Below are positions 26,913 through 35,626 of a stretch of 64,000 nt of DNA, piece after piece; position 1 is the stretch's first letter, and every line of letters starts with the position of its first letter. The notes under the pieces were generated by a model that saw only the letters and a list, made by a program, of their open reading frames with translations, made no database searches and had not been told where the DNA came from. Position numbers and translations under genes: made by a program. The DNA is from an uncultured Prevotellaceae bacterium (GTDB lineage: Bacteria > Bacteroidota > Bacteroidia > Bacteroidales > Bacteroidaceae), in the NCBI GenBank assembly GCA_902776475.1, contig CACYQD010000017.1, positions 1-64,000 of the forward strand, written 5' to 3'.

Positions 26913-26975
26913 ACGAAATGATAAGATTATTTCACGAAATGATAAGCGAGAAAGAGCCTTCGCATCCTACCTTTG
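26913..26975 (+). promoter_or_regulatory. Direct-repeat operator candidate and promoter of the 27041 lipoprotein gene
   Basis: ACGAAATGATAAG occurs exactly twice, at 26913-26925 and 26934-26946, 21 bp apart start to start (two helical turns). The second copy ends 21 bp before TACCTTTG at 26968-26975, a consensus -7 box. This is the arrangement expected for a dimeric regulator bound over or just upstream of the -33 region. Confidence 0.5.
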
Positions 26976-27040
26976 CATCGTCAAAACATCAATGAAACAA
27001 TACATCATTTACATTTATCAACAACAAATTTAAAACAGTT

Positions 27041-27592
27041 ATGAAAAAGACTATTTTCAGTTTCGCCATCGCAGCCGTAGCAGCTGCAACAATGGTATCA
27101 TGTGGTAACAAGACCGACAACGCCGCAGCCGGAGAGGCTGCCGCCGAGGGTGAGCAGGCAACAGAACAAGTGGCCGAGGAAGAAGACGCCAACACACTGA
27201 GCACAGATGCTTTCAGCATGGCCACTCCCGAAGATTTTGAAATCAACGGCAAACCTGAGTATCTGCAGAAGAACCATGAGATCAGTTTCCGCACCAAGGC
27301 TGGTGTGACTCCCACCTACGAGATCAAGATCAATCATGACTCCAACATCACTTTCGATGCCCGTCAGTCAGATATCGCCAAATTGACAGCCATCGACCCC
27401 ATCAAGGTAGGCAACATATCCTTCCAGGGCGGTTGGCAGCCTGACGGCAAGAGCCTCGTGCTCTATGCAGACCTTGGCGACAAAGGAACGGCAAGAGTAT
27501 TCCTGCCCAAACCGAGCGGTCTGAATGCCCCCGACGATGCAGCTGTCATCGCCAAGTTGGCTGAGCTCCTCTCGACGCTCAAATTCAAATAA
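27041..27592 (+). CDS. Small lipoprotein of unknown function
   Basis: 183 residues. The signal ends in a lipobox (ATMVSCGNK), so Cys21 should be lipidated. An Ala/Glu-rich linker (about 25-50) is followed by a compact beta-rich domain (YEIKINHDSNITFDARQ, KVGNISFQGGWQPDG, SLVLYADLGDKGTARVFLP). There is no Asp run after the Cys, so no surface-export signal is evident. I do not recognise the domain. It is monocistronic, with a consensus promoter, a candidate operator upstream and a strong terminator. Confidence 0.75.
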   Translation: MKKTIFSFAIAAVAAATMVSCGNKTDNAAAGEAAAEGEQATEQVAEEEDANTLSTDAFSMATPEDFEINGKPEYLQKNHEISFRTKAGVTPTYEIKINHDSNITFDARQSDIAKLTAIDPIKVGNISFQGGWQPDGKSLVLYADLGDKGTARVFLPKPSGLNAPDDAAVIAKLAELLSTLKFK

Positions 27593-27627
27593 GCATCCCC
27601 CAGGAAACCGAATCCTTCATTTTCATC

Positions 27628-27663
27628 AGCCCAGCAGCGGTATTCCGATACTGTTGCTGGGCT
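27628..27663 (+). terminator. Terminator of the 27041 lipoprotein gene
   Basis: AGCCCAGCA at 27628-27636 pairs with TGCTGGGCT at 27655-27663. The inner loop GGTAT/ATAC adds further pairing. The 3' flank is A/T-rich. Confidence 0.65.
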
Positions 27664-27759
27664 ATATTTGTGGATACCGGCCATGGCCTTTTTGCCTCAA
27701 AAAAGAGAGAAATGCGAAGAAATCAATCCTACATCGCACACTTATTCAATTTTTATCAC

Positions 27760-27767
27760 TAATTTTG
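27760..27767 (+). promoter_or_regulatory. -7 box of the kdsA-kdsD-PLD operon
   Basis: TAATTTTG matches TAnnTTTG, 34 bp before the kdsA ATG. Confidence 0.5.
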
Positions 27768-27801
27768 CATTGCATTCAGCTCATTTAAAAAACCACCGAC
27801 T

Positions 27802-28566
27802 ATGTTGACCCATAAGAAACCCATTTTCATCGCAGGACCCTGCGTCATTGAGTCCGAGCTGCTGCTCCGCAAGGTGGCAGAGGAAATCAGCGCCATCAAC
27901 TCCCGTCTGGGGGTGGATATCATCTTCAAATCGTCCTTTGACAAGGCCAACCGAACCTCGGTGTCGTCATTCCGCGGTCCGGGACTGGAAAAAGGACTGC
28001 AGATGCTCGCCGACATCAAGTCGATGTATGGCCTGCGCATCCTCACCGACATCCACGAGACCTGGCAGGCAAAACCTGCGGGAGAGGTGGCCGACGTGCT
28101 CCAGATACCCGCCTTCCTCTGCCGGCAGACCGACCTTCTGGCCTCGGCGGCACGCACGGGGCGCACCGTCAACATCAAGAAAGGGCAGTTTCTGAGCGGG
28201 CGAGACATGCGTTATCCCGTGGAGAAGGCACTCGACGCGGGAGCCAGCGAGGTGTGGCTGACCGAGCGCGGCAACATCTTCGGCTACAACAATCTGGTGG
28301 TGGACTTCCGCAACATCAGCGACATGCTCGACATCGTGCCCGGTGTCATCATGGACTGCACCCACTGTGTGCAGCGGCCCGGTGCCGGCGGCGGAAAGAC
28401 AAGCGGCGACCGCCGTTTCGCCCCGATGATGGCCCTGGCAGCCAAAGCCTTCGGTGCCACAGGCTATTTCTTCGAGGTGCACCCCGACCCCGACCATGCG
28501 CTGAGTGACGGTCCCAACATGCTGTATCTCGACCAACTTGGCCAAGTCATAGAATCCCTGCTCTAA
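27802..28566 (+). CDS. kdsA: 3-deoxy-D-manno-octulosonate 8-phosphate synthase
   Basis: 254 residues. It condenses phosphoenolpyruvate with arabinose 5-phosphate to Kdo-8-phosphate, the precursor of the Kdo sugar that anchors LPS core to lipid A. Key regions: FIAGPCVIES, FKSSFDKANRTS, ILTDIHE and WLTERGNIFGYNN. The Cys in AGPC (C14) places it with the metal-dependent class of KDO8P synthases, which have Cys where the metal-independent class has Asn. It is the first gene of an operon with kdsD (15-bp gap), which makes its arabinose 5-phosphate substrate. Confidence 0.95.
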   Translation: MLTHKKPIFIAGPCVIESELLLRKVAEEISAINSRLGVDIIFKSSFDKANRTSVSSFRGPGLEKGLQMLADIKSMYGLRILTDIHETWQAKPAGEVADVLQIPAFLCRQTDLLASAARTGRTVNIKKGQFLSGRDMRYPVEKALDAGASEVWLTERGNIFGYNNLVVDFRNISDMLDIVPGVIMDCTHCVQRPGAGGGKTSGDRRFAPMMALAAKAFGATGYFFEVHPDPDHALSDGPNMLYLDQLGQVIESLL

Positions 28567-28581
28567 ATCATTATCGATAGA

Positions 28582-29559
28582 ATGGACAACAACGCCACAC
28601 AAGAACGACTCGGCAAAGCCAGAAGATATGCCGCCCAATGCCTCAGAGATGAGGCCCAGGCACTCACCGACCTGATCGGACAACTGGACGAGGGCTTCGA
28701 CCGCGCCGTGGAGATGATTTTCCACTGCAAGGGCAAGGTCATCGTCACCGGAGTAGGGAAAAGCGGCAATGTGGGAGCCAAAATCGCCGCCACCTTCTCC
28801 AGCACAGGGACACCGGCCTTCTACATCAACCCCCTCGACGTCTATCACGGCGACCTTGGCGTGATGACCACCGACGACATCGTCCTGGCACTGAGCAACT
28901 CCGGGCAGACCGACGAACTCCTCCGCTTCATTCCCATCGTGCTCCACATGGGCATCCCCATCATCTCGATGACCAGCAACCCTGAATCGCTGCTGGCCAA
29001 GTATTCCAATGCCCACATCCTCGTGAAGGTGGACAAAGAGGCCTGTCCGCTCAACCTCGCGCCGACCAGCAGCACCACCGCTGCACTGGCCATGGGCGAC
29101 GCCCTGGCCGTGGCCCTGATGGAGGTGAGGAACTTCAAGCCCCACGACTTCGCACAGTTCCACCCCGGCGGCGAACTCGGCAAGCGGCTGCTCACCACCG
29201 CCGCTGACGTGATGAAGACCGACGACCTGCCGATCATCCCCTCAGACATGCATCTGGGAGAGGCCATCATCCATGTGAGCAAAGGCAAACTCGGACTGGG
29301 TGTATCGCTGGTGGACGGGAAGGTGGAGGGGCTCATCACCGACGGCGACATCCGCCGCGCCATGGAACGGTGGCAGTCGGAATTCTTCGACAAGACCATG
29401 CGCGACATCATGACCATCCATCCCAAATGCGTCAGTCCGCAGACCAAGGTGACGGAAATCCAGCGTATCATGAACAAGCACAAGGTGCACACCGTGCTCG
29501 TCGTTGACCAGGAGCGCCATCTGCTGGGCATCGTCGACCACTACAGGTGTATGTTATGA
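28582..29559 (+). CDS. kdsD: Arabinose-5-phosphate isomerase
   Basis: 325 residues: an SIS sugar-isomerase domain (about 40-190; IVTGVGKSGNVGAKIAATFS and LALSNSGQTDEL) followed by two CBS domains (about 205-325; LITDGDIRRAMERW and LGIVDHY). It converts ribulose 5-phosphate to arabinose 5-phosphate. The CBS pair probably senses a nucleotide or a sugar-nucleotide product. It lies directly downstream of kdsA, so the two steps of Kdo supply are made together. Confidence 0.95.
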   Translation: MDNNATQERLGKARRYAAQCLRDEAQALTDLIGQLDEGFDRAVEMIFHCKGKVIVTGVGKSGNVGAKIAATFSSTGTPAFYINPLDVYHGDLGVMTTDDIVLALSNSGQTDELLRFIPIVLHMGIPIISMTSNPESLLAKYSNAHILVKVDKEACPLNLAPTSSTTAALAMGDALAVALMEVRNFKPHDFAQFHPGGELGKRLLTTAADVMKTDDLPIIPSDMHLGEAIIHVSKGKLGLGVSLVDGKVEGLITDGDIRRAMERWQSEFFDKTMRDIMTIHPKCVSPQTKVTEIQRIMNKHKVHTVLVVDQERHLLGIVDHYRCML

Positions 29560-29584
29560 TCATTTATTGAATCCGACGATTGGA

Positions 29585-30862
29585 ATGAGAATCCATAGAA
29601 TCTTATTGTTTGTCGCAGCGTGGCTCCTCTCCATCATGGGGACATGGGCCGAAAGCAGCGACAGTTTGATTTACCGGCAAATGCGTGAGGAGGGCGTGAC
29701 GTTCTCCAACGACAACAGCGTGACCCTGCTGATGAGCGGACAGGAGAAATTTGACGATATGTTCGCCGCCATCCGCCAGGCCAGGAGCAGCGTCCACCTG
29801 GAATATTTCAATTTCCGCAACGACTCCATCGCCCGCCTGCTTTTCGACCTCCTGGCCGAGAAAGCCGCCCAGGGCGTGGAGGTGCGCGCCATCTTCGACG
29901 GTTTCGGCAACGACTCCAACAACCGGCCGCTCAAGAAGCACCATCTGAAGAAGATACGGGCCACGGGCGTGCAGATCTACGAGTATGACCCCATCCGCTT
30001 CCCTTGGATCAACCATGTGTGGACCCGCGACCACCGCAAGATCGTCATCATCGACGGTAAGGTGGCCTACACCGGGGGTATGAATGTGGCAGACTACTAC
30101 ATCAACGGCACGGAAATCGTGGGAGAATGGCGCGACATGCACTGCCGCATCGAGGGAGAAGAGGTGAACACGCTCCAGCGCATTTTCCTGAAGTTCTGGA
30201 AAAAGGTAAGCGGAGAGAACCTGGCCGGTGAACCGAAATACTTCAGGCTTACCTCCCACGGAGCAGACTATTTCAAAGGTCTGAAGCCCGACACCACAGC
30301 CTCGGCAGGACATCAACTGGTGGGCATCATCAACCGTGAGCCCCGCACCTCCAACAAGATCATCCGCAGTTTCTACGTGAAGGCCATCGATGACGCCCAG
30401 GACAGCATCAAACTGATCAACCCCTACCTGACCCTCAACCGGCGCCTGAAGAAAGCCCTCCGCGATGCCGTGAAGCGCGGCGTGAAGGTGGAGGTGATGG
30501 TGTCGGCCAGAAGCGACATCCCCCTGACGCCCGACTGCGTGTTTTATAATGTGCACCGGCTGATGAAGCACGGCGCCGACGTGTGGATCTACAAGCCCGG
30601 TTTCCATCACACCAAGGTCATCATGGTCGATGGCAAATTCTGCACCGTGGGCAGCGCCAACCTCAACTCACGCAGCCTGCGCTTCGACTACGAGGAGAAC
30701 GCCGTGATCATCGACCCCCATGTGACCCAACAGCTGAGCGACATGTTCGACCATGACAAGACGATGAGTTTCAAGCTCACGCCGGAGACCTGGAACGGCA
30801 TGCGCACATGGTGGCAAAAAAGAGTGGGATGGTTTGCTCATCTGCTGAGCGCATGGCTCTGA
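29585..30862 (+). CDS. cls: Phospholipase D superfamily protein, cardiolipin synthase type
   Basis: 425 residues. I start at ATG 29585 (MRIHRILLFVAAWLLSIMG), which gives a signal or anchor helix 25 bp after kdsD. Two HKD motifs are present: HRKIVIID (H150, K152, D157) followed by YTGGMN, and HTKVIMVD followed by VGSANLNSRSL. Both catalytic halves therefore look intact. The layout fits bacterial cardiolipin synthases, which join phosphatidylglycerol molecules. The usual pair of N-terminal membrane helices is replaced by one cleavable or anchoring helix, so a periplasmic orientation is possible. It ends one base before the convergent LuxR gene ends. Confidence 0.85.
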   Translation: MRIHRILLFVAAWLLSIMGTWAESSDSLIYRQMREEGVTFSNDNSVTLLMSGQEKFDDMFAAIRQARSSVHLEYFNFRNDSIARLLFDLLAEKAAQGVEVRAIFDGFGNDSNNRPLKKHHLKKIRATGVQIYEYDPIRFPWINHVWTRDHRKIVIIDGKVAYTGGMNVADYYINGTEIVGEWRDMHCRIEGEEVNTLQRIFLKFWKKVSGENLAGEPKYFRLTSHGADYFKGLKPDTTASAGHQLVGIINREPRTSNKIIRSFYVKAIDDAQDSIKLINPYLTLNRRLKKALRDAVKRGVKVEVMVSARSDIPLTPDCVFYNVHRLMKHGADVWIYKPGFHHTKVIMVDGKFCTVGSANLNSRSLRFDYEENAVIIDPHVTQQLSDMFDHDKTMSFKLTPETWNGMRTWWQKRVGWFAHLLSAWL

Positions 30863-31459
30863 TCAGATGTTCTCCAAATCGACGTAACCGTTCATCACGG
30901 CATAGATGGTCAGGGATGAGACACTCCTGAGACCAAGTTTCTCGACAATGTTTTTCCGATGCGTGATGACCGTGGTGAGGCCGATATTGAGCTTGTCGGC
31001 AATCTCCTTGTTGATCAGACCTTTGGCCACCAGCGAGAGCACCTCGATTTCACGGGGTGACAACAGGCTGCGCGACTTGGCCATCTGGGAGTTGTCGGGC
31101 ATGTTGCGCCCATTTTTGTGACCTTGCTGCTGCAAGATGAGCAGGTTGCGCACCAGTTGCTTCTCAGGCACCGTGACGCAAAGGCAATGAAACTCCGGCA
31201 ACTGAGCGGCATGGTCGGCGGAAGTGGTCAGCACGATGGTGCGGCGGGCCCGTTCGAGAAAGAACGGCCTGCTGGCCAGAAGAATGCTGATATCTACGAA
31301 ATAATGGAAGTAAGACTCAGGCTGATGGTCGCACAACTCCTCGACCGAGGCATAGTCATCCACCTCCATCATCGGCATCACGCTCTGAAGCAACTGCTTC
31401 AGTCCCAGCACCGTGAGGGAATTGGCGCACACGATGGCCATCTTAGGCCTGATGTTCAT
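30863..31459 (-). CDS. LuxR-type regulator with degenerate receiver-like domain
   Basis: 198 residues. I start at ATG 31459 (MNIRPKMAIVCANSL), 5 bp after the nrdG stop; the frame is open upstream only through a TTG. Residues about 1-115 have a receiver-like alternation, but the usual acidic pair at the end of the first strand is replaced (AIVCANS), so phosphorylation is doubtful. Residues about 130-198 are a LuxR/GerE helix-turn-helix: LLSPREIEVLSLVAKGLINK, then EIADKLNIGLTTVITHRKNI. This domain is strikingly similar to the one in the hemerythrin protein at 34407-35363. Its place as third gene after nrdD-nrdG points to control of anaerobic functions. Confidence 0.8.
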   Translation of the reverse strand: MNIRPKMAIVCANSLTVLGLKQLLQSVMPMMEVDDYASVEELCDHQPESYFHYFVDISILLASRPFFLERARRTIVLTTSADHAAQLPEFHCLCVTVPEKQLVRNLLILQQQGHKNGRNMPDNSQMAKSRSLLSPREIEVLSLVAKGLINKEIADKLNIGLTTVITHRKNIVEKLGLRSVSSLTIYAVMNGYVDLENI

Positions 31460-31464
31460 TCCTC

Positions 31465-31929
31465 CTACTTCCAAAACACTGAGGTTACATCGGTGAAGTC
31501 ATCACCGGCGGCCTTCTTGTAAAGCCGCTGATTGGTGGTTCTGTCCTTCAGACAGCCCAGGTGGGCGATGTAGGGTCCGACCTTGATGTAGTCGAAATCC
31601 GACTTGCGCACCGCCGATGGAATACGCTGGCGTCCACTGTACCATGCCACCTTGAGGTTTGGGTGCTCCCGGTGGATGTAGCGTGCCAGTGTATTCACAT
31701 AGGTCGGTTCGGCGTCGCCACCCATGATGGCGATGCATGTGATGTCGTTTCCGTATTGACGCACCATCTGGTCGATGGCCATCGCAGTGAGAGGCGTGCC
31801 GATGTTCTCCCAAAGATACTTGCTGTGGCATCCAGGGCAATGGCAGGGACAATTAGAAACGTTGATAGCCAATGTCACCTCATCAGGAATCTCCTGAAAG
31901 ACAATTCCAGTATTTACGTACTTCAACAT
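31465..31929 (-). CDS. nrdG: Anaerobic ribonucleotide reductase activating enzyme
   Basis: 154-residue radical-SAM protein. The cluster motif CxxxCxxC is met by CPCHCPGC, which contains one additional Cys between the first two ligands. It reductively cleaves S-adenosylmethionine and places the glycyl radical on NrdD. Other family marks are TCIAIMGGDAEP and YIKVGPYI. It follows nrdD by 29 bp, as expected for cotranscribed partners. Confidence 0.93.
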   Translation of the reverse strand: MLKYVNTGIVFQEIPDEVTLAINVSNCPCHCPGCHSKYLWENIGTPLTAMAIDQMVRQYGNDITCIAIMGGDAEPTYVNTLARYIHREHPNLKVAWYSGRQRIPSAVRKSDFDYIKVGPYIAHLGCLKDRTTNQRLYKKAAGDDFTDVTSVFWK

Positions 31930-31958
31930 CTTCGGTTGGTATTTTGATAGGTTATGAA

Positions 31959-34061
31959 TTATTCTGCGGTAAACTGTTTCTGTCCGGCATAGAATCTGCG
32001 GTGAGCTTCTTCCTGCCGCGGCTCAGAGAAGTTGCTGACACGCTTGAGGTATCCGATGATGCGTGTCATGTAGTCCACATCCTTGGAGTGGCAGTGCGGG
32101 CATTCCTTGAGGTATCGCTTGTCGATGTGTCCGCACTCATTGCAGATGGTGTTGGGGATATTGAACGTGAAGTAGTTGCATCCCTCCTTGGCAGCCACGC
32201 GCAGCAGTTGCCTGTACTGCTGTTTGGAGAGGTGCTCCTCCAGGTTCATGTGCAAGGCCGAACCACCTGTGAGGTGCTCGATATAGGGAGCTCCGTGGAG
32301 TTTGAACTTGTCGATGATGTTGAGGGAGTCGTCCTCTACGATATAGAAGTAGCTGTTGTAGCAGTCGCGCGGCACGAAGTAGCCATCCTCACGGTCCCAC
32401 TTGGCGTGCTTGACACCCACGTTCTCGGCAGGGATCATCTCGCAGTTGAAGAGCACGTCCTTGGTGCGGTACTGCTTGTTGAACTTCTCCACGAGTCCGA
32501 GCACCTCCTGGACGAAGGCGAGGTAGTCGGGATTGTCGTTGATCTTCAGTCCCATGAACTCAGCGGCCTCCACCAGGCCATTGACGCCGATGGTGAGGTA
32601 TTGCCGTCCGATGTTGATGTAACCGGCATCGAAGAGCGGCAGCATGCCGTGCTCCTTCAGTTCCTTGAGGTTCTCATTGTAGGCGAGCTGCACCTTATGA
32701 CAGAGGTCGATGATCTGAGAGAGATACTCCCTGTAGTCGAGCTTGTTGTTCACGGCATACTGGATGCAGCGGTTGAGGTTGATGGTCAGCACGCTCTTGG
32801 AACCTGTGGAGACGCCACCGGCACCGAGGGTGTAGCTGAAACCGTTGTCCTGGATCTCATTGCGCAGGCGGCAGCATGAACTGAGCGAGTCGGCGTTGTC
32901 GCTCATATAGGTGAAGAAGGAATGGCCTTCGGCATACATCTCTGCGGTGAAATCACCCCATTCCTTGTCGATCACGTCACCATTCTCAGTGAGCAGGGCC
33001 ATGGTTTCCACGGGGAAGGTCAGCACGGCCTTCGTGCGCTCCTTGTTGAACCATTTCATGAAGCGCTTCTGCAACCAGGAGAGTCCTTCCCAGTCGGGCT
33101 GTGAGCCATCGGGGAAGTAGAAGTTGCCGAAGAGGCTCTCAAAATAATACTTATCGTAATAGGCGATGTTCCAGAACACGGCCTGGTAGTTGCGCGCACC
33201 GGTGGGCTGGTTGATGGAATAGACAATCTGCTCAAAGCAGTCGGTGATCATCTTGTCGATGGACCGCTGTTTGATGGAGAGGTCCACCACCCTGTCGGGG
33301 TCCTTCCAGTAGTCCTTGCCATACTCCAGTCCGATGAAGTAGTTGAGATACATGAGGAATTCCGGGGTGGCGCAGGCACCGCTGAGCATACTCGACACCA
33401 TGAAGACCATGTTGACAAATCCGCCGCAGAACGACTTCAGGTTGGTGGGAGCCGTGGAGTTGCCGCCGATGGACATGGTGCCTCCGATGAGCCATGGATA
33501 CATGGTGATGGATGCACAGTAGTTGGCCAGTGAGGTCTCATCATTCTTATAGATGAAATGATGTGACAATTTGTCCAGGTATTCGTCGGCCAGTTCCTTG
33601 CCATACATTTTCTTGATACGGTCGGTCAGGAGACGGCGGTTGAGACGGATGAAGCTCGACTTGGGCAACTCACCGATGAGCGTGGCGATATTTTTATGCT
33701 CGACATTGGCGTTGGCGTCATATTTCGAACCGGTGGCTGCATTGGCAGCATCACAGTAGTCTGCCAAAAATTTCAACCGCTCCATCGTCTCACGGTCTTC
33801 CGTGTGCTTCTGACGATAGAGCATGAATGACTTGGCCACCTTGAAATGGCCCTCACGCATCAGAGCCTCTTCCACCTCATTCTGGATATCCTCGACAGTG
33901 ATATTGTCGGTGATATTTAAGTGGCTGATAATCTTTGAGATAGAGCCCAAATCAGCAGATTCTCCAACAGACTGGAAGGCCTTGATAATAGCCGTCATGA
34001 TCTTGTCGAGCGAGAAACGGTCGCGCTTGCCGTCGCGCTTCAGAATAGTATAATCCCTCAT
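31959..34061 (-). CDS. nrdD: Anaerobic ribonucleoside-triphosphate reductase
   Basis: 700 residues. An ATP-cone regulatory domain opens the protein (YTILKRDGKRDRFSLDKI, about 3-95). The catalytic barrel follows, and the C-terminus has a zinc site (CNECG ... CPHCHS) and the glycyl-radical loop RIIGYLKR with Gly670. It makes dNTPs without oxygen, using the radical installed by NrdG. The leader is about 125 nt long. The downstream order nrdD-nrdG-LuxR regulator suggests one operon. Confidence 0.96.
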   Translation of the reverse strand: MRDYTILKRDGKRDRFSLDKIMTAIIKAFQSVGESADLGSISKIISHLNITDNITVEDIQNEVEEALMREGHFKVAKSFMLYRQKHTEDRETMERLKFLADYCDAANAATGSKYDANANVEHKNIATLIGELPKSSFIRLNRRLLTDRIKKMYGKELADEYLDKLSHHFIYKNDETSLANYCASITMYPWLIGGTMSIGGNSTAPTNLKSFCGGFVNMVFMVSSMLSGACATPEFLMYLNYFIGLEYGKDYWKDPDRVVDLSIKQRSIDKMITDCFEQIVYSINQPTGARNYQAVFWNIAYYDKYYFESLFGNFYFPDGSQPDWEGLSWLQKRFMKWFNKERTKAVLTFPVETMALLTENGDVIDKEWGDFTAEMYAEGHSFFTYMSDNADSLSSCCRLRNEIQDNGFSYTLGAGGVSTGSKSVLTINLNRCIQYAVNNKLDYREYLSQIIDLCHKVQLAYNENLKELKEHGMLPLFDAGYINIGRQYLTIGVNGLVEAAEFMGLKINDNPDYLAFVQEVLGLVEKFNKQYRTKDVLFNCEMIPAENVGVKHAKWDREDGYFVPRDCYNSYFYIVEDDSLNIIDKFKLHGAPYIEHLTGGSALHMNLEEHLSKQQYRQLLRVAAKEGCNYFTFNIPNTICNECGHIDKRYLKECPHCHSKDVDYMTRIIGYLKRVSNFSEPRQEEAHRRFYAGQKQFTAE

Positions 34062-34186
34062 TGTTTTTAGTTATACGTTTTGGAAAACATTTCCATTCAA
34101 AATTCCAAAAAAGTTTCCCGTTTTGGTCAACTTTTGAAAATCATGTGGTCAGTAAATTGCAAAAAATAGAAATTCGAAATCGGATA

Positions 34187-34216
34187 CAAAGATACAATTT
34201 TTCTCTATTAACCCAA
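34187..34216 (-). promoter_or_regulatory. Promoter of the nrdD-nrdG-LuxR operon
   Basis: On the minus strand TATCTTTG (34194-34187) is preceded by TTGG (34216-34213) with an 18-bp gap. The leader to the nrdD ATG is about 125 nt. Within 34062-34406 I see only this promoter, the leader (containing a repeated CCAAAACG) and the terminator of the hemerythrin gene. Confidence 0.55.
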
Positions 34217-34334
34217 CCTCTTTGTGGTTCAAAATTTCGGATTTTAAGGTATTTTAATGATTATATTTTTACAAAACACAAAGCACAAATTGAGTTTTTT
34301 CAAGGTATGAATTGGCTATGAGTTAATTACGCAA

Positions 34335-34380
34335 AAAATTGCACACCTGACCTTGGATGTGTTGTCGGGTGTGCAATTTT
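34335..34380 (-). terminator. Terminator of the hemerythrin-LuxR gene
   Basis: AAAATTGCACACC at 34335-34347 pairs perfectly with GGTGTGCAATTTT at 34368-34380, giving a U-rich end on either strand. It insulates the hemerythrin regulator from the nrd operon. Confidence 0.8.
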
Positions 34381-34406
34381 CGGATTGTACTTTTGAAGGA
34401 TGAGAT

Positions 34407-35363
34407 TCAGAGTTTGACACTGGAGATATCCACCAAATGATTGACGATGGCATAGATGGTGAGTCCGGCCGGACTGTGGATCTGCAGTTTTCTGGCGATG
34501 TTTCTCCGGTGGGTGATGACCGTATTGACAGAGATGCAGAGATGGTCGGCGATCTCCTTGTTGGACATGCCCTGAACGAGGCTGACCACCACGTCCTTTT
34601 CGCGTTCGCTCAACGAATCGGCGTTTTCCCCGCCCTGGCTGATCATGCTCGAGATCTTGGCCGACACGTCGTTTTGCTTCATCTTCTTCTCCAGCCACCG
34701 GATGGTGGGGATGAAGATCGACTCCTCGACCTCAGCATGCTGTGAGAGCCATTCCTCATTATTATATATATCATAGAGGCAAGCCGAGAGCTGGTTGTTG
34801 TGAAGACCGTCGCTCGGCAGGTATTTGATGATGATGCTCTTGAGTTCACGGAGGAGCACATCGGTCTGTCCGTGGTGCTTGGAGTAGGTCTCGATATCGT
34901 AATTGCCGGTAGGCTCATTGCGGAGGAGGGCCTCCACGTAGGGGAAGACGGTTTTCTCCTCGTATTTCATGTGTGCCCTCACCGACCGGGCATAGTCATC
35001 ATAGAGTTTGAGGATGAGCCTGGCCAGGTTGTCCTTCTCGTCGAGCGCTTCCGCCAGTTCTTTCCTGATAAACGGCAGTTGGAAGCCGAGGAAATACTCA
35101 TGACTGGCCTTGAGATAGTGCATGAGCGTGGGGATCGACAATTTCGACACATCGTCAACATCCCGGTATCCGTTGATGGTGAAATTCACCACGGCCAGGT
35201 ATGTATAGGTATCCACCCCCTGTTCATCACACACCTCGCGGACGCTCTTGTCGCCGAACCCGAGGTTGATGCCGAAACTCCCAAGGCTTTGCAGCAGGTT
35301 GTAATTGTCGCGTATGAGAGAGATCATGCTGTCCTCTGCCTCATACATCTTCTGATTCTTCAT
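34407..35363 (-). CDS. Hemerythrin-domain / LuxR-type transcriptional regulator
   Basis: 318 residues. An N-terminal stretch resembling the ScdA/DUF542 region (about 30-70) is followed by a four-helix hemerythrin domain of the RIC/YtfE kind (about 75-225) with likely di-iron ligands H88, H131, E135, H164 or H163, H209 and E213 (SHEYF, AHMKYEE, SKHHGQ, QHAEVEE). Residues about 248-318 are a LuxR-type HTH: LSEREKDVVVSLVQGMSNKE, then TVITHRRNIARKL. A di-iron centre joined to a DNA-binding domain suggests sensing of oxygen, nitric oxide or iron. It has its own terminator and sits just upstream of nrdDG, whose operon ends with a regulator bearing a near-identical HTH. Domain calls are firm; the signal sensed is inference. 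Confidence 0.85.
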   Translation of the reverse strand: MKNQKMYEAEDSMISLIRDNYNLLQSLGSFGINLGFGDKSVREVCDEQGVDTYTYLAVVNFTINGYRDVDDVSKLSIPTLMHYLKASHEYFLGFQLPFIRKELAEALDEKDNLARLILKLYDDYARSVRAHMKYEEKTVFPYVEALLRNEPTGNYDIETYSKHHGQTDVLLRELKSIIIKYLPSDGLHNNQLSACLYDIYNNEEWLSQHAEVEESIFIPTIRWLEKKMKQNDVSAKISSMISQGGENADSLSEREKDVVVSLVQGMSNKEIADHLCISVNTVITHRRNIARKLQIHSPAGLTIYAIVNHLVDISSVKL

Positions 35364-35515
35364 TGGCTGTCATTGATTTGGACATGCAAAATAACAAAAA
35401 AAAGCGTAAATCCACAATAATCATAATTAGGTATTTTTGTGCAGAAAATGAAGATTACGGCACAGATGCATACACCATTTTGGGGATGGCGAGACTCGAA
35501 TTACCGACTTATGGG

Positions 35516-35548
35516 TATTGTCCGGATGAGGGAAACCGCCTACTTTTG
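35516..35548 (+). promoter_or_regulatory. Promoter of the porin-imelysin-cytochrome cluster
   Basis: TACTTTTG at 35541-35548 is preceded by ATTG with about 20 bp between. The leader to the porin ATG is about 78 nt. A second match, TATTTTTG at 35432-35439, could be an alternative upstream promoter. Confidence 0.45.
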
Positions 35549-35626
35549 TGCCCGATTTGGCAACAGGCGATGGAACCGGACATCAGGCGTCGCCTCAACG
35601 ACAACCAAGTATTGAAGACAAAAACG

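Noticed and set aside
26786-26995. Small plus-strand frame between GH92 and the lipoprotein gene
   Set aside because: It lacks an ATG start, and it covers the GH92 promoter, the direct repeat and the lipoprotein promoter, so it is regulatory DNA.
35363-35626. 88-residue N-terminal extension of the porin
   Set aside because: It contains two promoter-like boxes, and the later ATG at 35627 directly precedes a signal peptide.
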